The notes under the pieces: generated by a model
The model's input: the letters and a program-made list of their open reading frames with translations, nothing else
The model's database searches: none
Told to the model about the DNA's origin: nothing
Shown: positions 1-9,239 of the stretch, one piece after another
Layout of the letters: each line of letters starts with the position of its first letter
How positions within the stretch are numbered: position 1 is the stretch's first letter
Translations under genes and position numbers: made by a program
DNA from: Sphingomonas cavernae
GTDB lineage: Bacteria > Pseudomonadota > Alphaproteobacteria > Sphingomonadales > Sphingomonadaceae
Direction: 5' to 3'
NCBI RefSeq assembly: GCF_003590775.1
Contig: NZ_QYUM01000004.1
Location: 434,001 to 498,000 of the forward strand
DNA: 64,000 bases

Positions 1-246
1 GGTGACCGAATATTCGACGCGCGGCGGGATCTCATGGAACATTTCGCGCGCGATGATGCCATCGGCCTCCATCTCGCGCAGATTCTGGATCAGCATCTTT
101 TCGCTGATCCCCGTCACGCGCCGCTTTAATTCGCCGAAGCGGATCGGACCGAAATGGATCTCCCACAGGATGAAGGTCTTCCATTTGCCGCCGATCACTT
201 CGAGCGCGGCGCCGAGTCCACAGGCTTCGGGCATGTTTTTCGCCAC
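1..246 (-). CDS. HxlR-family transcriptional regulator (3' part outside window)
   Basis: Winged-helix DNA-binding protein of the HxlR family, cut by the window edge so only the first 82 codons are visible. The reading frame contains the typical core IGGKWKTFILWEI followed by GELKRRVTGISEKML, the recognition region of the family. A cysteine lies close to the N terminus (ACGLG), the position used for redox or electrophile sensing in YodB/HypR-type members. I chose GTG at 246 because GGAG sits six bases upstream; an in-frame ATG at 234 has no such site. It is divergent from a glutathione S-transferase, which suggests it controls that gene and itself in response to electrophiles; this is inference. 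Confidence 0.85.
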   Translation of the reverse strand, partial: MAKNMPEACGLGAALEVIGGKWKTFILWEIHFGPIRFGELKRRVTGISEKMLIQNLREMEADGIIAREMFHEIPPRVEYSVT

Positions 247-275
247 GCAATTCTCCGAAACTTACCTTCTGGTGC

Positions 276-298
276 GTACCCTACAAAATAGTCGGTAC
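276..298. promoter_or_regulatory. Inverted repeat, candidate HxlR operator
   Basis: GTACC and GGTAC form a perfect inverted repeat separated by 13 bases in the 129-base gap between the HxlR gene and the glutathione S-transferase gene. Spacing and position fit an autoregulatory operator for the divergent regulator. The assignment rests on symmetry and position only. Confidence 0.45.
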
Positions 299-375
299 TT
301 GAGAAAAGCATAGCAAAGCCGCATCTGGCTGTCAGGCGCCCGGGCCCGGCGCTCCAGACATCAACGGAGATATAT

Positions 376-1074
376 ATGGAACCGGTATTGTTCTACGGCA
401 TCCCGCACGGCTGCTCGTTCGGATCGATCGTCGCGCTTGAGTGGCTGGGCCAGCCCTATCGGCTGAGTCGCGTCGACATGCTCGCGAAGGAAGCGGGCTA
501 TGCGCACATCAACCCGACGATGCAGACCCCCGCACTGATGCTTGAGGATGGCAGCGTGCTGACCGAAAGCCTAGCCATCCTGCATCATATCGCGGCGCGC
601 GATCTTTCCCGCGGCATCGGCTTTGCGCAGGGCACGCGTGCGTTCGACGAACTCAATGCGATGCTGTCCTACCTGCATACCAGCGTGCACGGCGCGTTCG
701 GCATGGTCTGGAACAGCTTCAAGCAGCCCGAAGGATCGCCCGAGGCCGCGATGCTGCGTATGCTGGGCCGCGACAGCACGGCGCAGGTCCTCGCAAATCT
801 TGAGGCGCATCTGGCGGACCGCGCATGGCTGGTGGGCGTACAGGCGACGATCGCCGATGCCTATTTCGCGGCGATCGTCCGCTGGGCGGAGGATTTGCAA
901 CTGTTCGATCTGCCGCGCGAATATCCCGCGGTCGACCGGCTGCTCCGCAAGCTGGAAGCCGATCCCGCGATGGTTTTCGCGCACGCGATCGAAGATGAAA
1001 CCCCCGCGCAATCGGCGGGCGGCTTCCGGGGACACGTCACGCTGGACACGCTGCTCCCGCGGCTTGCTGCCTGA
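376..1074 (+). CDS. Glutathione S-transferase family protein
   Basis: 232 residues, normal for a soluble GST. The N-terminal thioredoxin-like domain (about 1-80) has the active-site region GIPHGCSFGS, a cis-proline segment TPAL and the glutathione-binding ESLAI; the remainder is the all-helical C-terminal domain. It probably conjugates glutathione to electrophiles or acts as a glutathione-dependent reductase or isomerase; the substrate cannot be read from sequence. The ATG has a GGAG six bases upstream. Its HxlR neighbour is divergent, with an inverted repeat between them. The stop codon abuts the stop of the convergent OPT gene with no gap. Confidence 0.88.
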   Translation: MEPVLFYGIPHGCSFGSIVALEWLGQPYRLSRVDMLAKEAGYAHINPTMQTPALMLEDGSVLTESLAILHHIAARDLSRGIGFAQGTRAFDELNAMLSYLHTSVHGAFGMVWNSFKQPEGSPEAAMLRMLGRDSTAQVLANLEAHLADRAWLVGVQATIADAYFAAIVRWAEDLQLFDLPREYPAVDRLLRKLEADPAMVFAHAIEDETPAQSAGGFRGHVTLDTLLPRLAA

Positions 1075-3021
1075 TCAGGCGATCCCGGCGGATCGCCTGG
1101 CTGTGCGATACAGCCAGGCGATCACACCTGTGAACACGATAAGCCCGATCGGCAGGGCAAAGCTTTCGAAGCCTTCGCCCACCAGCGCAAGCGGAGCGTC
1201 GCTGTTGGTGCTCCAGACGAGGCCCGCAAAGGCGACGCCGAACAGGCTTTCGCCGACGATCAGCCCCGTCGCCATCAGCACGCCCATGCGCTTCGCGAAT
1301 TCGGGATCGGCGGCGCGCTCGGCGCGGCGTTCGTAGAAATAGCCGAGCGCCGCACCGACGGGGATGAGCAAGGTCAGCGCCATCGGGAGATAGATGCCCA
1401 TGCCCACGCCCAGGGGTGGGAGCCGCATCTTGCCCGCCTTGCCCAGCGCCTCGTCGATCGCGATCACGACGACGCCGATCGTGGCACCGAAGCCGATCAG
1501 GCTCCAGTCGAGATCGCCGCCGAGCACGCCCTTGGCGAGTGCCGAGATCAGCGCGGCCTGCGGGGCTGCGAGCGCGTTCGCGCCTGCCCCCGGCGCGCCC
1601 TGGAAGCCGAAAGCGCCGTTGAGCAGGCTGAGCACGGGCGGAATGACGAGCGAGCCGAAGATCACGCCGAGGACGAGCGCGAACTGCTGCTTCCACGGTG
1701 TCGCGCCGACGAGCTGGCCGGTCTTCAGATCCTGAAGATTGTCGTTGGAGATGGTGGCGATCGAAAAGACGATCGCGGTCGTGAACAGCGCATAGGCGAC
1801 GAGCGCCTGCGCGCGATCGGGATCGCCGCCATGACCGTAGAGGATCGCGAGCAGCAGCGCCGCGCCCAGCACCGCGAGGATGCCGACGCCCGAGACCGGG
1901 CTGTTGGAGGCGCCGATCAGCCCCGCCATATAGCCGCAGACCGCAGCAATCACGACGCCGATGAAGAGGATATAGACGAGCGTGCCCGCGATGATTGGCA
2001 CCGCATGCTCGGCAATCGGCCCGCCTGCCGCGAACTGCCAGAGCAGGACCGCGATCGGGAGCAGCGAGGCGAGGATGGTGCCGCCGACGATGCCGATCGG
2101 GAGATCGCGTTGGGTGAGTTCAAGCTCCGCGCCATCCTTGCGCGCGCGTGCGGCCGCCATTGCGCTGCGAATGCCGCTGATGATCGGTCCCATGATCTTG
2201 AGCAGCGTCCAGATCGCCGCGACGCCGATCGTGCCCGCGCCGATGAAGCGCACTTCGCTGCGGAAGGTGGTGTCAACGACGTCGGACACCGCGCCCGAAA
2301 CGCCGTGCATCGCTGTCATCACGGGCACGAGCCCGCCCCAGCTCAACAGCATGCCGAAGAGCATCGCGGCGCCCACCGAAAGCCCGACAAGATGGCCGAC
2401 GCCGATCAGCGCCATCGACAGGCTGGTCGAGACGCTGCTCGCGCCCGCGCCGACGCGGAAATAAGTGGCGGCTTCGGCGGCCGCCAGCTTGGTCGCGGCG
2501 AGGATCGCGAAGCCTGCCGAGGCGAGCGAACTCGTCAAGATCGTGCGCAGCCCCCTGGCATTCTCCTCGGCCCCGCCTTCGGACGCCGCGCCGACCTTCA
2601 GAACCTCGGCGGCGGCAACACCCTCGGGATAGGGCAGGTCCGATCCGGTCACCAAGGCGCGCCTGAGCGGCACCGAATACATCACCCCCAATATCCCGCC
2701 GATCGCGCAGACCGCCGTGGTCGTCCAATAGGGGAAGCCCTGCCACCAGCCGATCATGACGAGGCCGGGCAGCACGAAGATGATCGCGGCCAGCGTGCCC
2801 GCCGCCGAGGCGATGGTCTGGACGATGTTGTTTTCGAGGATGTTGGCGTTTGAAAAGAAGCGCAGCACGGCCATCGAGATCACCGCGGCGGGAATCGAGG
2901 TGGCGAAAGTGAGCCCTACCTTGAGCCCCAGATAGACATTCGCGGCAGTGAAGACGAGCGTGATCAGGCCGCCAAGCACTATGCCGCGCAGCGTCAGTTC
3001 GGGGAGTCGGGTTTTCTGCAT
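1075..3021 (-). CDS. Oligopeptide transporter, OPT family
   Basis: 648-residue polytopic inner-membrane protein with roughly 15 hydrophobic segments. The N-terminal LRGIVLGGLITLVFTAAN region followed by YLGLKVGLTFATSIPAA is the hallmark of bacterial OPT permeases, which import peptides or metal-chelate conjugates. A hydrophilic basic loop lies near the middle (MAAARARKDGAELELTQRD). AGGA stands six bases before the ATG. It is convergent with the GST gene and faces a 203-base gap holding a palindromic repeat. Substrate unknown. Confidence 0.9.
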   Translation of the reverse strand: MQKTRLPELTLRGIVLGGLITLVFTAANVYLGLKVGLTFATSIPAAVISMAVLRFFSNANILENNIVQTIASAAGTLAAIIFVLPGLVMIGWWQGFPYWTTTAVCAIGGILGVMYSVPLRRALVTGSDLPYPEGVAAAEVLKVGAASEGGAEENARGLRTILTSSLASAGFAILAATKLAAAEAATYFRVGAGASSVSTSLSMALIGVGHLVGLSVGAAMLFGMLLSWGGLVPVMTAMHGVSGAVSDVVDTTFRSEVRFIGAGTIGVAAIWTLLKIMGPIISGIRSAMAAARARKDGAELELTQRDLPIGIVGGTILASLLPIAVLLWQFAAGGPIAEHAVPIIAGTLVYILFIGVVIAAVCGYMAGLIGASNSPVSGVGILAVLGAALLLAILYGHGGDPDRAQALVAYALFTTAIVFSIATISNDNLQDLKTGQLVGATPWKQQFALVLGVIFGSLVIPPVLSLLNGAFGFQGAPGAGANALAAPQAALISALAKGVLGGDLDWSLIGFGATIGVVVIAIDEALGKAGKMRLPPLGVGMGIYLPMALTLLIPVGAALGYFYERRAERAADPEFAKRMGVLMATGLIVGESLFGVAFAGLVWSTNSDAPLALVGEGFESFALPIGLIVFTGVIAWLYRTARRSAGIA

Positions 3022-3118
3022 CAGGGGGTCCTACAGGCGGTTCGCGCGGCGCGAAACCGGTTTGTCAGCGAGGCTGAGAACGGCGCCAGAGCATCGTGCG
3101 TTATACCTGATCCGTATT

Positions 3119-3200
3119 CGTGCTCCGGGCTTGCCCCGGAGCCCAAGCCAGAAACGACTGTGCGCCACGGAAAATGGGCTCCTGCTTTCGCAGGAGCACT
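3119..3200. repeat. Palindromic intergenic repeat, family A copy 1
   Basis: Compound hairpin. An outer arm GTGCTCC at 3120-3126 pairs with GGAGCAC at 3193-3199, and two inner hairpins sit at 3122-3142 and 3178-3197 (GCTCCTGC-TTTC-GCAGGAGC). A second copy with the same outer and right-hand arms but a diverged centre lies at 25966-26046. It occupies most of the gap between the exported-protein and OPT genes; the rest of that gap shows nothing else. Confidence 0.75.
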
Positions 3201-3224
3201 GAACCCTGCTAAACGCGCGACGCT

Positions 3225-3869
3225 CTAACGCTGCTGGCGATGGAAAGGGATGGTACGTCCGTAGCGTTCAAGGACGAGCGTGCTGTCACGGATCGCTACG
3301 GGTTCGCGGGCGAAATCGGCCTTGCCGAAATCATTGGGCTCGAAGCGAAAGACGAGGTTGTGTCCCACGTCGGGGGTGAGCGCGTGCGGCTGATACGGGA
3401 TCTCGTAGACGGGCATATCGGGGACGACGCTCGTCACGACCATGCCGGGCTCGAGCGGCACGCGGCCGTCCTCCTCCGCGTCCACATAACGCGGGCGATC
3501 TTCACCCGCGATGGTCACGATCAGCGTCAACGGATAACCGCCGAGCGCCTCGGGATCCGAAAGCTGGACCGTGAGGGTTCCCGCAGGCGCGGGCACGTCG
3601 CGCTCAAGCGCGAAGCGCGGCGGCGTAACCTTGGGATCACTCGTCAGGTAAATCGTGCCGCTCTCGACCGTCCAGACACCCTCGCCTTCCTCGTCGAGCG
3701 CGCCATAGCTCAGCCCGTAGCGGAAGCGGCCATCGGCGCGCAGGTCGATCGCCGCCGCAATCTCGGTGGCCTGCGCTTCATAAAGCCCGACCTGTTCCGA
3801 GGCAGCCTGTGCGGCGGCGGGTGCCGACGCCAGTGCCGCGATCGGGAAGAGAAGCGCGGGCCAGCGCAT
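3225..3869 (-). CDS. Exported protein of unknown function
   Basis: 214 residues with a clear Sec signal peptide ([18 protein letters not shown], cleavage probably after AAAQA near residue 21). The mature part is rich in beta-type sequence with an acidic stretch and no cysteines or catalytic motif that I recognise. The start codon overlaps the stop of the upstream ATPase gene by one base (TGATG), so the two are probably translationally coupled and cotranscribed. I cannot assign a function; its periplasmic location is inferred from the signal peptide. Confidence 0.8.
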   Translation of the reverse strand: MRWPALLFPIAALASAPAAAQAASEQVGLYEAQATEIAAAIDLRADGRFRYGLSYGALDEEGEGVWTVESGTIYLTSDPKVTPPRFALERDVPAPAGTLTVQLSDPEALGGYPLTLIVTIAGEDRPRYVDAEEDGRVPLEPGMVVTSVVPDMPVYEIPYQPHALTPDVGHNLVFRFEPNDFGKADFAREPVAIRDSTLVLERYGRTIPFHRQQR

Positions 3870-5488
3870 CAGCGCCCCTTGAACAGGCCGCCGAGCAAGC
3901 CGCGCAGCAACTGTCCGCCCAGATTGCCCGCCACCTTGCGCCCGATCGAAGTTGCCGCCGAGCGCGCCGCGGACTGAACCATTTTTTCGGCAAAGGTCGG
4001 CTTCGCCGCCTCGCGCGCTTGCCGCGCCGCCTCGCGTTCGGCGGCAACGCGCTGGCGTTCGGCTTCCTTGGCCTGGCGCGCGGTTTCGCGCTCGGCCGCG
4101 ATGCGCGCCTTTTCGTCTTCCTTGGCCTGCACGGCGTCGAGCTTGGCCTGTTCGGCCGCGGCCTTGGCCTCGGCTGCGGCAGCGGCAGCCTCCGCCGCCT
4201 TTGCGCCAAGCAATTCCTCGGCGGATTCGCGGTCGATCAGCGTGTCATACTTGTTGCCGATCGCGTCGGTTTCCTTGATCACCCCGCGTTCGACCGGCGT
4301 CACCGGACCGATGCGCGAACAGACGGGCTTGATCAGCGTGCGCTGCACCGGCGATGGCGCACCATCGGCCTGGAGCAGCGAGACGAGCGCCTCGCCCACC
4401 TTCAGTTCGGTGATCGCTGTGACCACATCGACTTGCGGGTTGGCGCGGAAGGTTTCGGCGGCCGACTTGATCGCCTTTTCATCGCGCGGCGTGAAGGCGC
4501 GGAGCGCATGCTGGACGCGGTTGCCAAGCTGGCCCGCGACGCCATCGGGTATGTCGATCGGGTTCTGGGTGATGAAATAGACGCCGACACCCTTGGAACG
4601 GATGAGGCGCACGACCTGCTCGACCTTCTCGAGCAGCGCCCGGGGCGCCTCGTCGAAGAGCAGATGCGCCTCGTCGAAGAAGAAGACGAGCTTTGGCTTG
4701 TCGGGATCGCCGACCTCAGGAAGCGTCTCGAACAGTTCGGACAGCAGCCAGAGCAGAAATGTCGAATAGAGCTTGGGGCTCGCCATCAGCTTGTCGGCGG
4801 CAAGGATGTTGACGATCCCCCTGCCCTGCTCATCCTGCGTGAAGAAGTCGCCGATATCGAGCGCGGGCTCACCGAAGAACCTGTCGCCGCCCTGGCTACG
4901 AAGCTGCAGTAGCGAACGCTGGATCGTCCCGATGCTTTGCTTCGAGACATTGCCATAGGTGGTGGTGAGTTCGTCGGCGCGATCGGCACAGTGCGCAAGC
5001 ATCGCCTGAAGATCGTCGAGGTCGAGCAGCAGCAGCCCATCCTTGTCCGCAACGTGAAAGGCGATCGTGAGCACGCCTTCCTGCACCTCGTTCAGATCCA
5101 TCAGCCGCGAGAGCAGCAGCGGCCCCATTTCGGAGATAGTGGTGCGGATCGGATGGCCCTGCTCGCCGAACAGGTCCCAGAACTGGACGGGATTGTCCTT
5201 GTACGTCCATTCGGTGTCGCCGATCTCGGCGGCGCGCGCGGCGAAGCTTTCATGGACCTTGGCAGTGGGCGAGCCGGGCATCGCCATGCCCGACAGATCG
5301 CCCTTCACGTCCGCCACGAAGACGGGAACGCCCGCGCGCGAGAAACCCTCGGCAATACCCTGGAGCGTGACGGTCTTGCCCGTGCCTGTCGCACCCGCGA
5401 TCAGGCCGTGGCGGTTGGCGCGCCTGAAATTGAGGATCTGGCGCTGGCCGCCGCCGACCCCGATGAAAAGCCCCGTCTCGTCAGCCAC
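3869..5488 (-). CDS. HerA-like/DUF853 P-loop ATPase
   Basis: About 539 residues. Walker [14 protein letters not shown] lies near residue 35 and Walker [18 protein letters not shown] near 260, with the ITQNPIDIP motif downstream, all typical of the DUF853/HerA-FtsK family of hexameric ATPases (YjgR-like). From roughly residue 425 to 510 the protein is an alanine/glutamate/lysine-rich coiled coil, followed by a glycine-rich tail. I prefer GTG at 5488 because GGAGG lies six bases upstream; an in-frame ATG at 5512 precedes that ribosome site. It is coupled to the exported protein downstream. The cellular role of the family is unclear; DNA translocation is the usual guess. Confidence 0.85.
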   Translation of the reverse strand: MADETGLFIGVGGGQRQILNFRRANRHGLIAGATGTGKTVTLQGIAEGFSRAGVPVFVADVKGDLSGMAMPGSPTAKVHESFAARAAEIGDTEWTYKDNPVQFWDLFGEQGHPIRTTISEMGPLLLSRLMDLNEVQEGVLTIAFHVADKDGLLLLDLDDLQAMLAHCADRADELTTTYGNVSKQSIGTIQRSLLQLRSQGGDRFFGEPALDIGDFFTQDEQGRGIVNILAADKLMASPKLYSTFLLWLLSELFETLPEVGDPDKPKLVFFFDEAHLLFDEAPRALLEKVEQVVRLIRSKGVGVYFITQNPIDIPDGVAGQLGNRVQHALRAFTPRDEKAIKSAAETFRANPQVDVVTAITELKVGEALVSLLQADGAPSPVQRTLIKPVCSRIGPVTPVERGVIKETDAIGNKYDTLIDRESAEELLGAKAAEAAAAAAEAKAAAEQAKLDAVQAKEDEKARIAAERETARQAKEAERQRVAAEREAARQAREAAKPTFAEKMVQSAARSAATSIGRKVAGNLGGQLLRGLLGGLFKGR

Positions 5489-5568
5489 TCTGCGCCTCCC
5501 ATATTCCCACACCTCTTAGCGGTTGGGGGCATGGAACGACAAGCGCCGACGAAACGGGGATTTTCGCG

Positions 5569-7098
5569 TCAGCGCGCCTTGAGCTTCACACCTACATAGC
5601 GCGCGGCGCCATTGCCGCGCTGGACGAGCAGCAGCACCGGGCGATTGCTCGTCTGTGATGCGCGCACCTGCGCGTTGAGCTCGTCGGCGGTGGTTGTCGG
5701 GCGCTGGTTCGCAGACAGGATGATATCACCCCGCTGGATGCCCGAATTGGCCGCGTCGCTCGACGGATCGACCGCACCGACAACGACACCGCGGACATTG
5801 GGCGCAAGGCCGAGCTGGCGCTGGATCTGCGGAGTCAGCGTCTGGACGGCAAGGCCCAGCGAATCGCGCGTCGCCTGCTCACCCGTACCGGCATCGGGCT
5901 CGGTGATCGCATCGCCATCGGGATTGGCGAAGGCCGCGAGCTGCTCTTCGGGCGGACGCTGGCCGACTGTCGCGGTGACCGTCATTCGCTTGCCGCCGCG
6001 GTACAGTTCGATCGGAATCTTCTGGCCCGGCTTGGTGTTCGCGACCAGGAAGGACAACGTGTTGTCCGGGGTCACCGGCGTATTGTTCACCTTGGTGATG
6101 ACATCGCCCTGCTGGATACCCGCCTTGGCCGCGCCCTCATTGGGCTCGACCCGCGCGATCAGTTCGCCAACATTCTTGGGCAGGCCCAGCGACGCAGCAA
6201 TATTCTCGTCGATAGGCTGGAGGCCGACGCCGAGATAGCCGCGCTGAACGCGCTCGCCCGCCTTGAGCGTGTCGATGATCGGCTTGGCCTGCTCCGCGGG
6301 GATCGCGAAGCCGATGCCGACATTGCCGCCCGTGGGCGAGAAGATCGCCGAGTTGATGCCGATGACGTTGCCGTTCAGGTCGAACATCGGGCCGCCCGAA
6401 TTGCCGAAATTGATCGACGCATCGGTCTGGATATAGCGATCATAGGCGCCGCCCTGACCGGTATTGCGGTGGAGCGCCGAGACGATGCCCGCAGTCACCG
6501 TGCCGCCAAGTCCGAAGGGGTTGCCGATCGCGACGATCCAGTCGCCGACGCGCGTCTGCGTCGAATCGCCGAACGTCACGAAGGGCAGGTTGGTGGCGTT
6601 GATCTTGAGGAGCGCGAGGTCTGAGGCGGGATCGCGGCCGATGAGCTTTGCCTCATATTCCTTGCGATCGGGCAGCGTCACGGTGATCGAATCCACCACC
6701 GCACTGCGATTGCCAGGCGCCACGACATGGTTGTTGGTGACGATATAGCCGTCAGCCGAGATGATGAATCCCGAACCCAGCGACTGTGCTTCGCGCGTGA
6801 CCGGGCGGCCATTATTGCCCCGCTGGCCGAAAAAGTCCTGGAAAGGCGTGCCCGCAAAGGGGTTGTTGTTCTGAACCTGGACGGTCTGCTTGGTCGAGAT
6901 GTTGACGACCGATGGCTGAAGCCGCGCGGTCAGATCCGCAAAGCTCATTGGCGCGCCGGCTCGCGGAGCTGCAGCCAGCATCGCGCGTTCGTCATTCTGG
7001 GCGGTCTGGGCACCCACTGGCGTATTCGTGCCCATCGTGATCGCCGCCCCGCCGACGAGCAGGGCGGTGGTGATGGCATAGGCGTAGCGCACGTTCAT
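5569..7098 (-). CDS. degQ: Do-family periplasmic serine protease (DegP/DegQ/MucD type)
   Basis: 509 residues with an N-terminal signal segment, a trypsin-like protease domain and two PDZ domains. The triad is visible as His124 (TNNHVV), Asp160 (ASDLALL) and Ser234 (GNSGGP). PDZ1 starts near RGYLGVGLQP and PDZ2 near VRGVVVGAVDP. It degrades or refolds misfolded envelope proteins. I chose ATG at 7098, behind GGAGG, over an upstream start at 7203 that would run into hflC. It lies 101 bases downstream of hflC on the same strand, the arrangement common in alphaproteobacteria, so HflKC and the protease probably form one envelope quality-control unit. Symbol could equally be degP or mucD. Confidence 0.9.
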   Translation of the reverse strand: MNVRYAYAITTALLVGGAAITMGTNTPVGAQTAQNDERAMLAAAPRAGAPMSFADLTARLQPSVVNISTKQTVQVQNNNPFAGTPFQDFFGQRGNNGRPVTREAQSLGSGFIISADGYIVTNNHVVAPGNRSAVVDSITVTLPDRKEYEAKLIGRDPASDLALLKINATNLPFVTFGDSTQTRVGDWIVAIGNPFGLGGTVTAGIVSALHRNTGQGGAYDRYIQTDASINFGNSGGPMFDLNGNVIGINSAIFSPTGGNVGIGFAIPAEQAKPIIDTLKAGERVQRGYLGVGLQPIDENIAASLGLPKNVGELIARVEPNEGAAKAGIQQGDVITKVNNTPVTPDNTLSFLVANTKPGQKIPIELYRGGKRMTVTATVGQRPPEEQLAAFANPDGDAITEPDAGTGEQATRDSLGLAVQTLTPQIQRQLGLAPNVRGVVVGAVDPSSDAANSGIQRGDIILSANQRPTTTADELNAQVRASQTSNRPVLLLVQRGNGAARYVGVKLKAR

Positions 7099-7199
7099 AA
7101 TCCTCCGGTCTTCCTTCCAATTGGCGCGATTTCCCAGTCTCGCGCGGTTCCCCGCGAGGCTGGCGCGCGCTGGCTTAACGCAGATTGAATGGGCGCGGT

Positions 7200-8066
7200 T
7201 CAACGGCGCCCCTGAAACTCCTTGAGATAGCTATTGTCCGGTGAAAGGATGATCGACGACGAGCCTTCGGGCGACGACCCGTCGGTGCCGAAGGTCCGCT
7301 CGTAGGACTGCATCGCGCGATAGAAGTCGTAGAAGTCGGCATCCTTGCCGAACGCCGCAGCATAGGTCTTGGCAGCGTCGGCGTCGGCCTGCGCGCGAAT
7401 GATCTGCGCCTGCTTCAGCCCCTGCGCCTGAATCGTCAGCGCCTCCTGACGCCGCGCAGTCCGCATCCGTTCGAGCGCGCTGTCGCGCGGCGTGCCTTCG
7501 GGCAGCTCTGCCCGCTTGATCCGGACGTCCACGATCTCGGCGCCATATTGCCGCGCCACCCGGTTGAGGCCATTCTGGATATTATCCATCACCTGACCGC
7601 GTTCCGCGCTGAGCAGCGCGGCGAACTGGCGCTTGCCAAGCTCGTTCCTGAGCGCCGAGCCAAGGATCGGCCGCAGCGCTGAGGCCACGTTCTCGCTGTT
7701 CTTGGCGGTGATCACCATCCGCAGCGGATCAACGATACGGAAGCGCGCAAAAGCGTCGACCTGAAGCCTGGCCTGATCCGTCGAAAGCACCTGCTGGCGC
7801 TCCATCGGGATCGAGAGGATCCGCTTGTCGATCCATGTGATGTTCTCGACGAATGGGACCTTCGCTATCAGGCCGGCATGGGATTGACCAAAGCTTTCCG
7901 TCGGGTTGTACTGATTGATGATGCGCACCGGCTCGCCAAAGCGAAGCACGACACCCTGCTTGGTCTCGGGCACGATCGAGAAGGTGCTGGTGATCAGGAT
8001 CAGCAGCGCAAGCACGACCAGCGCGGTCTGGATGGGATAACGGCTTATGCGTTCGATCAGGTTCAT
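7200..8066 (-). CDS. hflC: HflC, FtsH protease modulator
   Basis: 288 residues: one N-terminal membrane anchor (about 10-30) followed by a prohibitin/SPFH domain and a C-terminal coiled coil rich in Ala/Gln. The sequence VVLRFGEPVRIIN and ERMRTARRQEALTIQAQG are typical of HflC. With HflK it forms a large periplasmic-facing membrane cage around FtsH and modulates its proteolysis. The ATG overlaps the hflK stop by four bases (ATGA), showing translational coupling. Confidence 0.95.
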   Translation of the reverse strand: MNLIERISRYPIQTALVVLALLILITSTFSIVPETKQGVVLRFGEPVRIINQYNPTESFGQSHAGLIAKVPFVENITWIDKRILSIPMERQQVLSTDQARLQVDAFARFRIVDPLRMVITAKNSENVASALRPILGSALRNELGKRQFAALLSAERGQVMDNIQNGLNRVARQYGAEIVDVRIKRAELPEGTPRDSALERMRTARRQEALTIQAQGLKQAQIIRAQADADAAKTYAAAFGKDADFYDFYRAMQSYERTFGTDGSSPEGSSSIILSPDNSYLKEFQGRR

Positions 8067-9178
8067 TGCCCCGCCTCCACCGTCGCGCGTGCGCGCTTCT
8101 TGATTTCGGGAAGCGGCAGATAGGGCGTGACCCCGGGCGCCTCGATCACGGTCTTGTCCACCTTGGCGAGAACCTTTTCCATCGTTTCGTAATACATGCG
8201 CCGCCGCGTCACTTCGGGCGCAAGCCGATATTGCTCATAGACCTTGTCGAACGCCGCGGCCTCACCCTGCGCCCTCGCGGTCACCTGCTGCGCATAGGCG
8301 CGCGCGCCATTGAGGTTGGATTCGACCTGCTGCTGCGCCGCCGCCACTTCCTTGAAAGCATCGTTGACCGCGCTCGGCGGATCGGCCTGGTTGATCGCGA
8401 TACCCTGGATCTGCACGCCTGCCTTGTAGTCGTCGAGGATGCGTTGCATCGCTGCCGCAACCTGCTGCTCGATCTCGGTCCGCCCGCGGCCGATCGCGTC
8501 GTTCAGCGTGAAATTGGCGACCACCGCACGCATCGCGCTTTCCGCGACCTCCTGAATCGTCGGCTCGGGTTCGGCGAGCTGGAACAGATATTGTTCGGCC
8601 GCGCCGGGCTTGATGTTCCATCGCACCGAATAGGCAAGGTCGATCAGATTCTGGTCGCCGGTGAGCACCAGATTGTCCTCTCCGCCCGCCTGACCGATCT
8701 GGACGGTCCGAATCGCCTGAATGTCGATCTTTTCAACGCGCTCGATCGGCGCGGGCAGCGAAAAACCGACACCTGGCGCCAGCGTGCGCGAATATTTGCC
8801 GAACTGCGTAATTACGCCCGCCTGTTCCGGGCCGATCCGGTGAACGCTGGTGAGCGCGATCCACACGACGACGAAAGCGATGACGATCAGCGGCCAGACG
8901 GGTTTTCCGCCCGGGCGCGAGAAGCCCCCGCCGCCGCCGCCAAAGATCTCGCGCAGCTTTGCCACGATCTGGTCCATAGCCGACGGCCCCGGGCCGCCGC
9001 GATTGCCGCGCGGGCGCCCGCCCTCGGGCGGCCGGTTCCAGGGACTGGGCGGGCGATCGCCACCCCCGCCCGAACCGCCGCCGGAACCCTTGCCGCCGCC
9101 CCAAGGGCCGCCGCCACCTTCATTCAGCATCGCGTTCACGGACGCGAACCACCCCGATTTTTCGTTCATGAGGTCCAT
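8063..9178 (-). CDS. hflK: HflK, FtsH protease modulator
   Basis: About 371 residues. A glycine-rich cytoplasmic N terminus (GGGGPWGGGKGSGGGSGGGG) precedes one membrane segment (VWPLIVIAFVVVWIAL) and an SPFH domain with GPEQAGVITQFGKYS. It is the partner of HflC in the FtsH complex. The start is uncertain: ATG codons at 9211, 9178 and 9169 are in frame and none has a strong ribosome site. I chose 9178 because starting at 9211 would leave only 28 bases for the divergent promoters shared with mrp. Stop overlaps hflC. Confidence 0.92.
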   Translation of the reverse strand: MDLMNEKSGWFASVNAMLNEGGGGPWGGGKGSGGGSGGGGDRPPSPWNRPPEGGRPRGNRGGPGPSAMDQIVAKLREIFGGGGGGFSRPGGKPVWPLIVIAFVVVWIALTSVHRIGPEQAGVITQFGKYSRTLAPGVGFSLPAPIERVEKIDIQAIRTVQIGQAGGEDNLVLTGDQNLIDLAYSVRWNIKPGAAEQYLFQLAEPEPTIQEVAESAMRAVVANFTLNDAIGRGRTEIEQQVAAAMQRILDDYKAGVQIQGIAINQADPPSAVNDAFKEVAAAQQQVESNLNGARAYAQQVTARAQGEAAAFDKVYEQYRLAPEVTRRRMYYETMEKVLAKVDKTVIEAPGVTPYLPLPEIKKRARATVEAGQ

Positions 9179-9239
9179 TATAAGAAGCGCTTTCGGGAAA
9201 AACAGTGGCATTGCCCGAAACTCTGCCTATTTGGCGCAC

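Noticed and set aside
1831-2853. A 340-codon frame antisense to the OPT transporter
   Set aside because: Arg/Asp/His-rich shadow of a transmembrane gene; no start signal.
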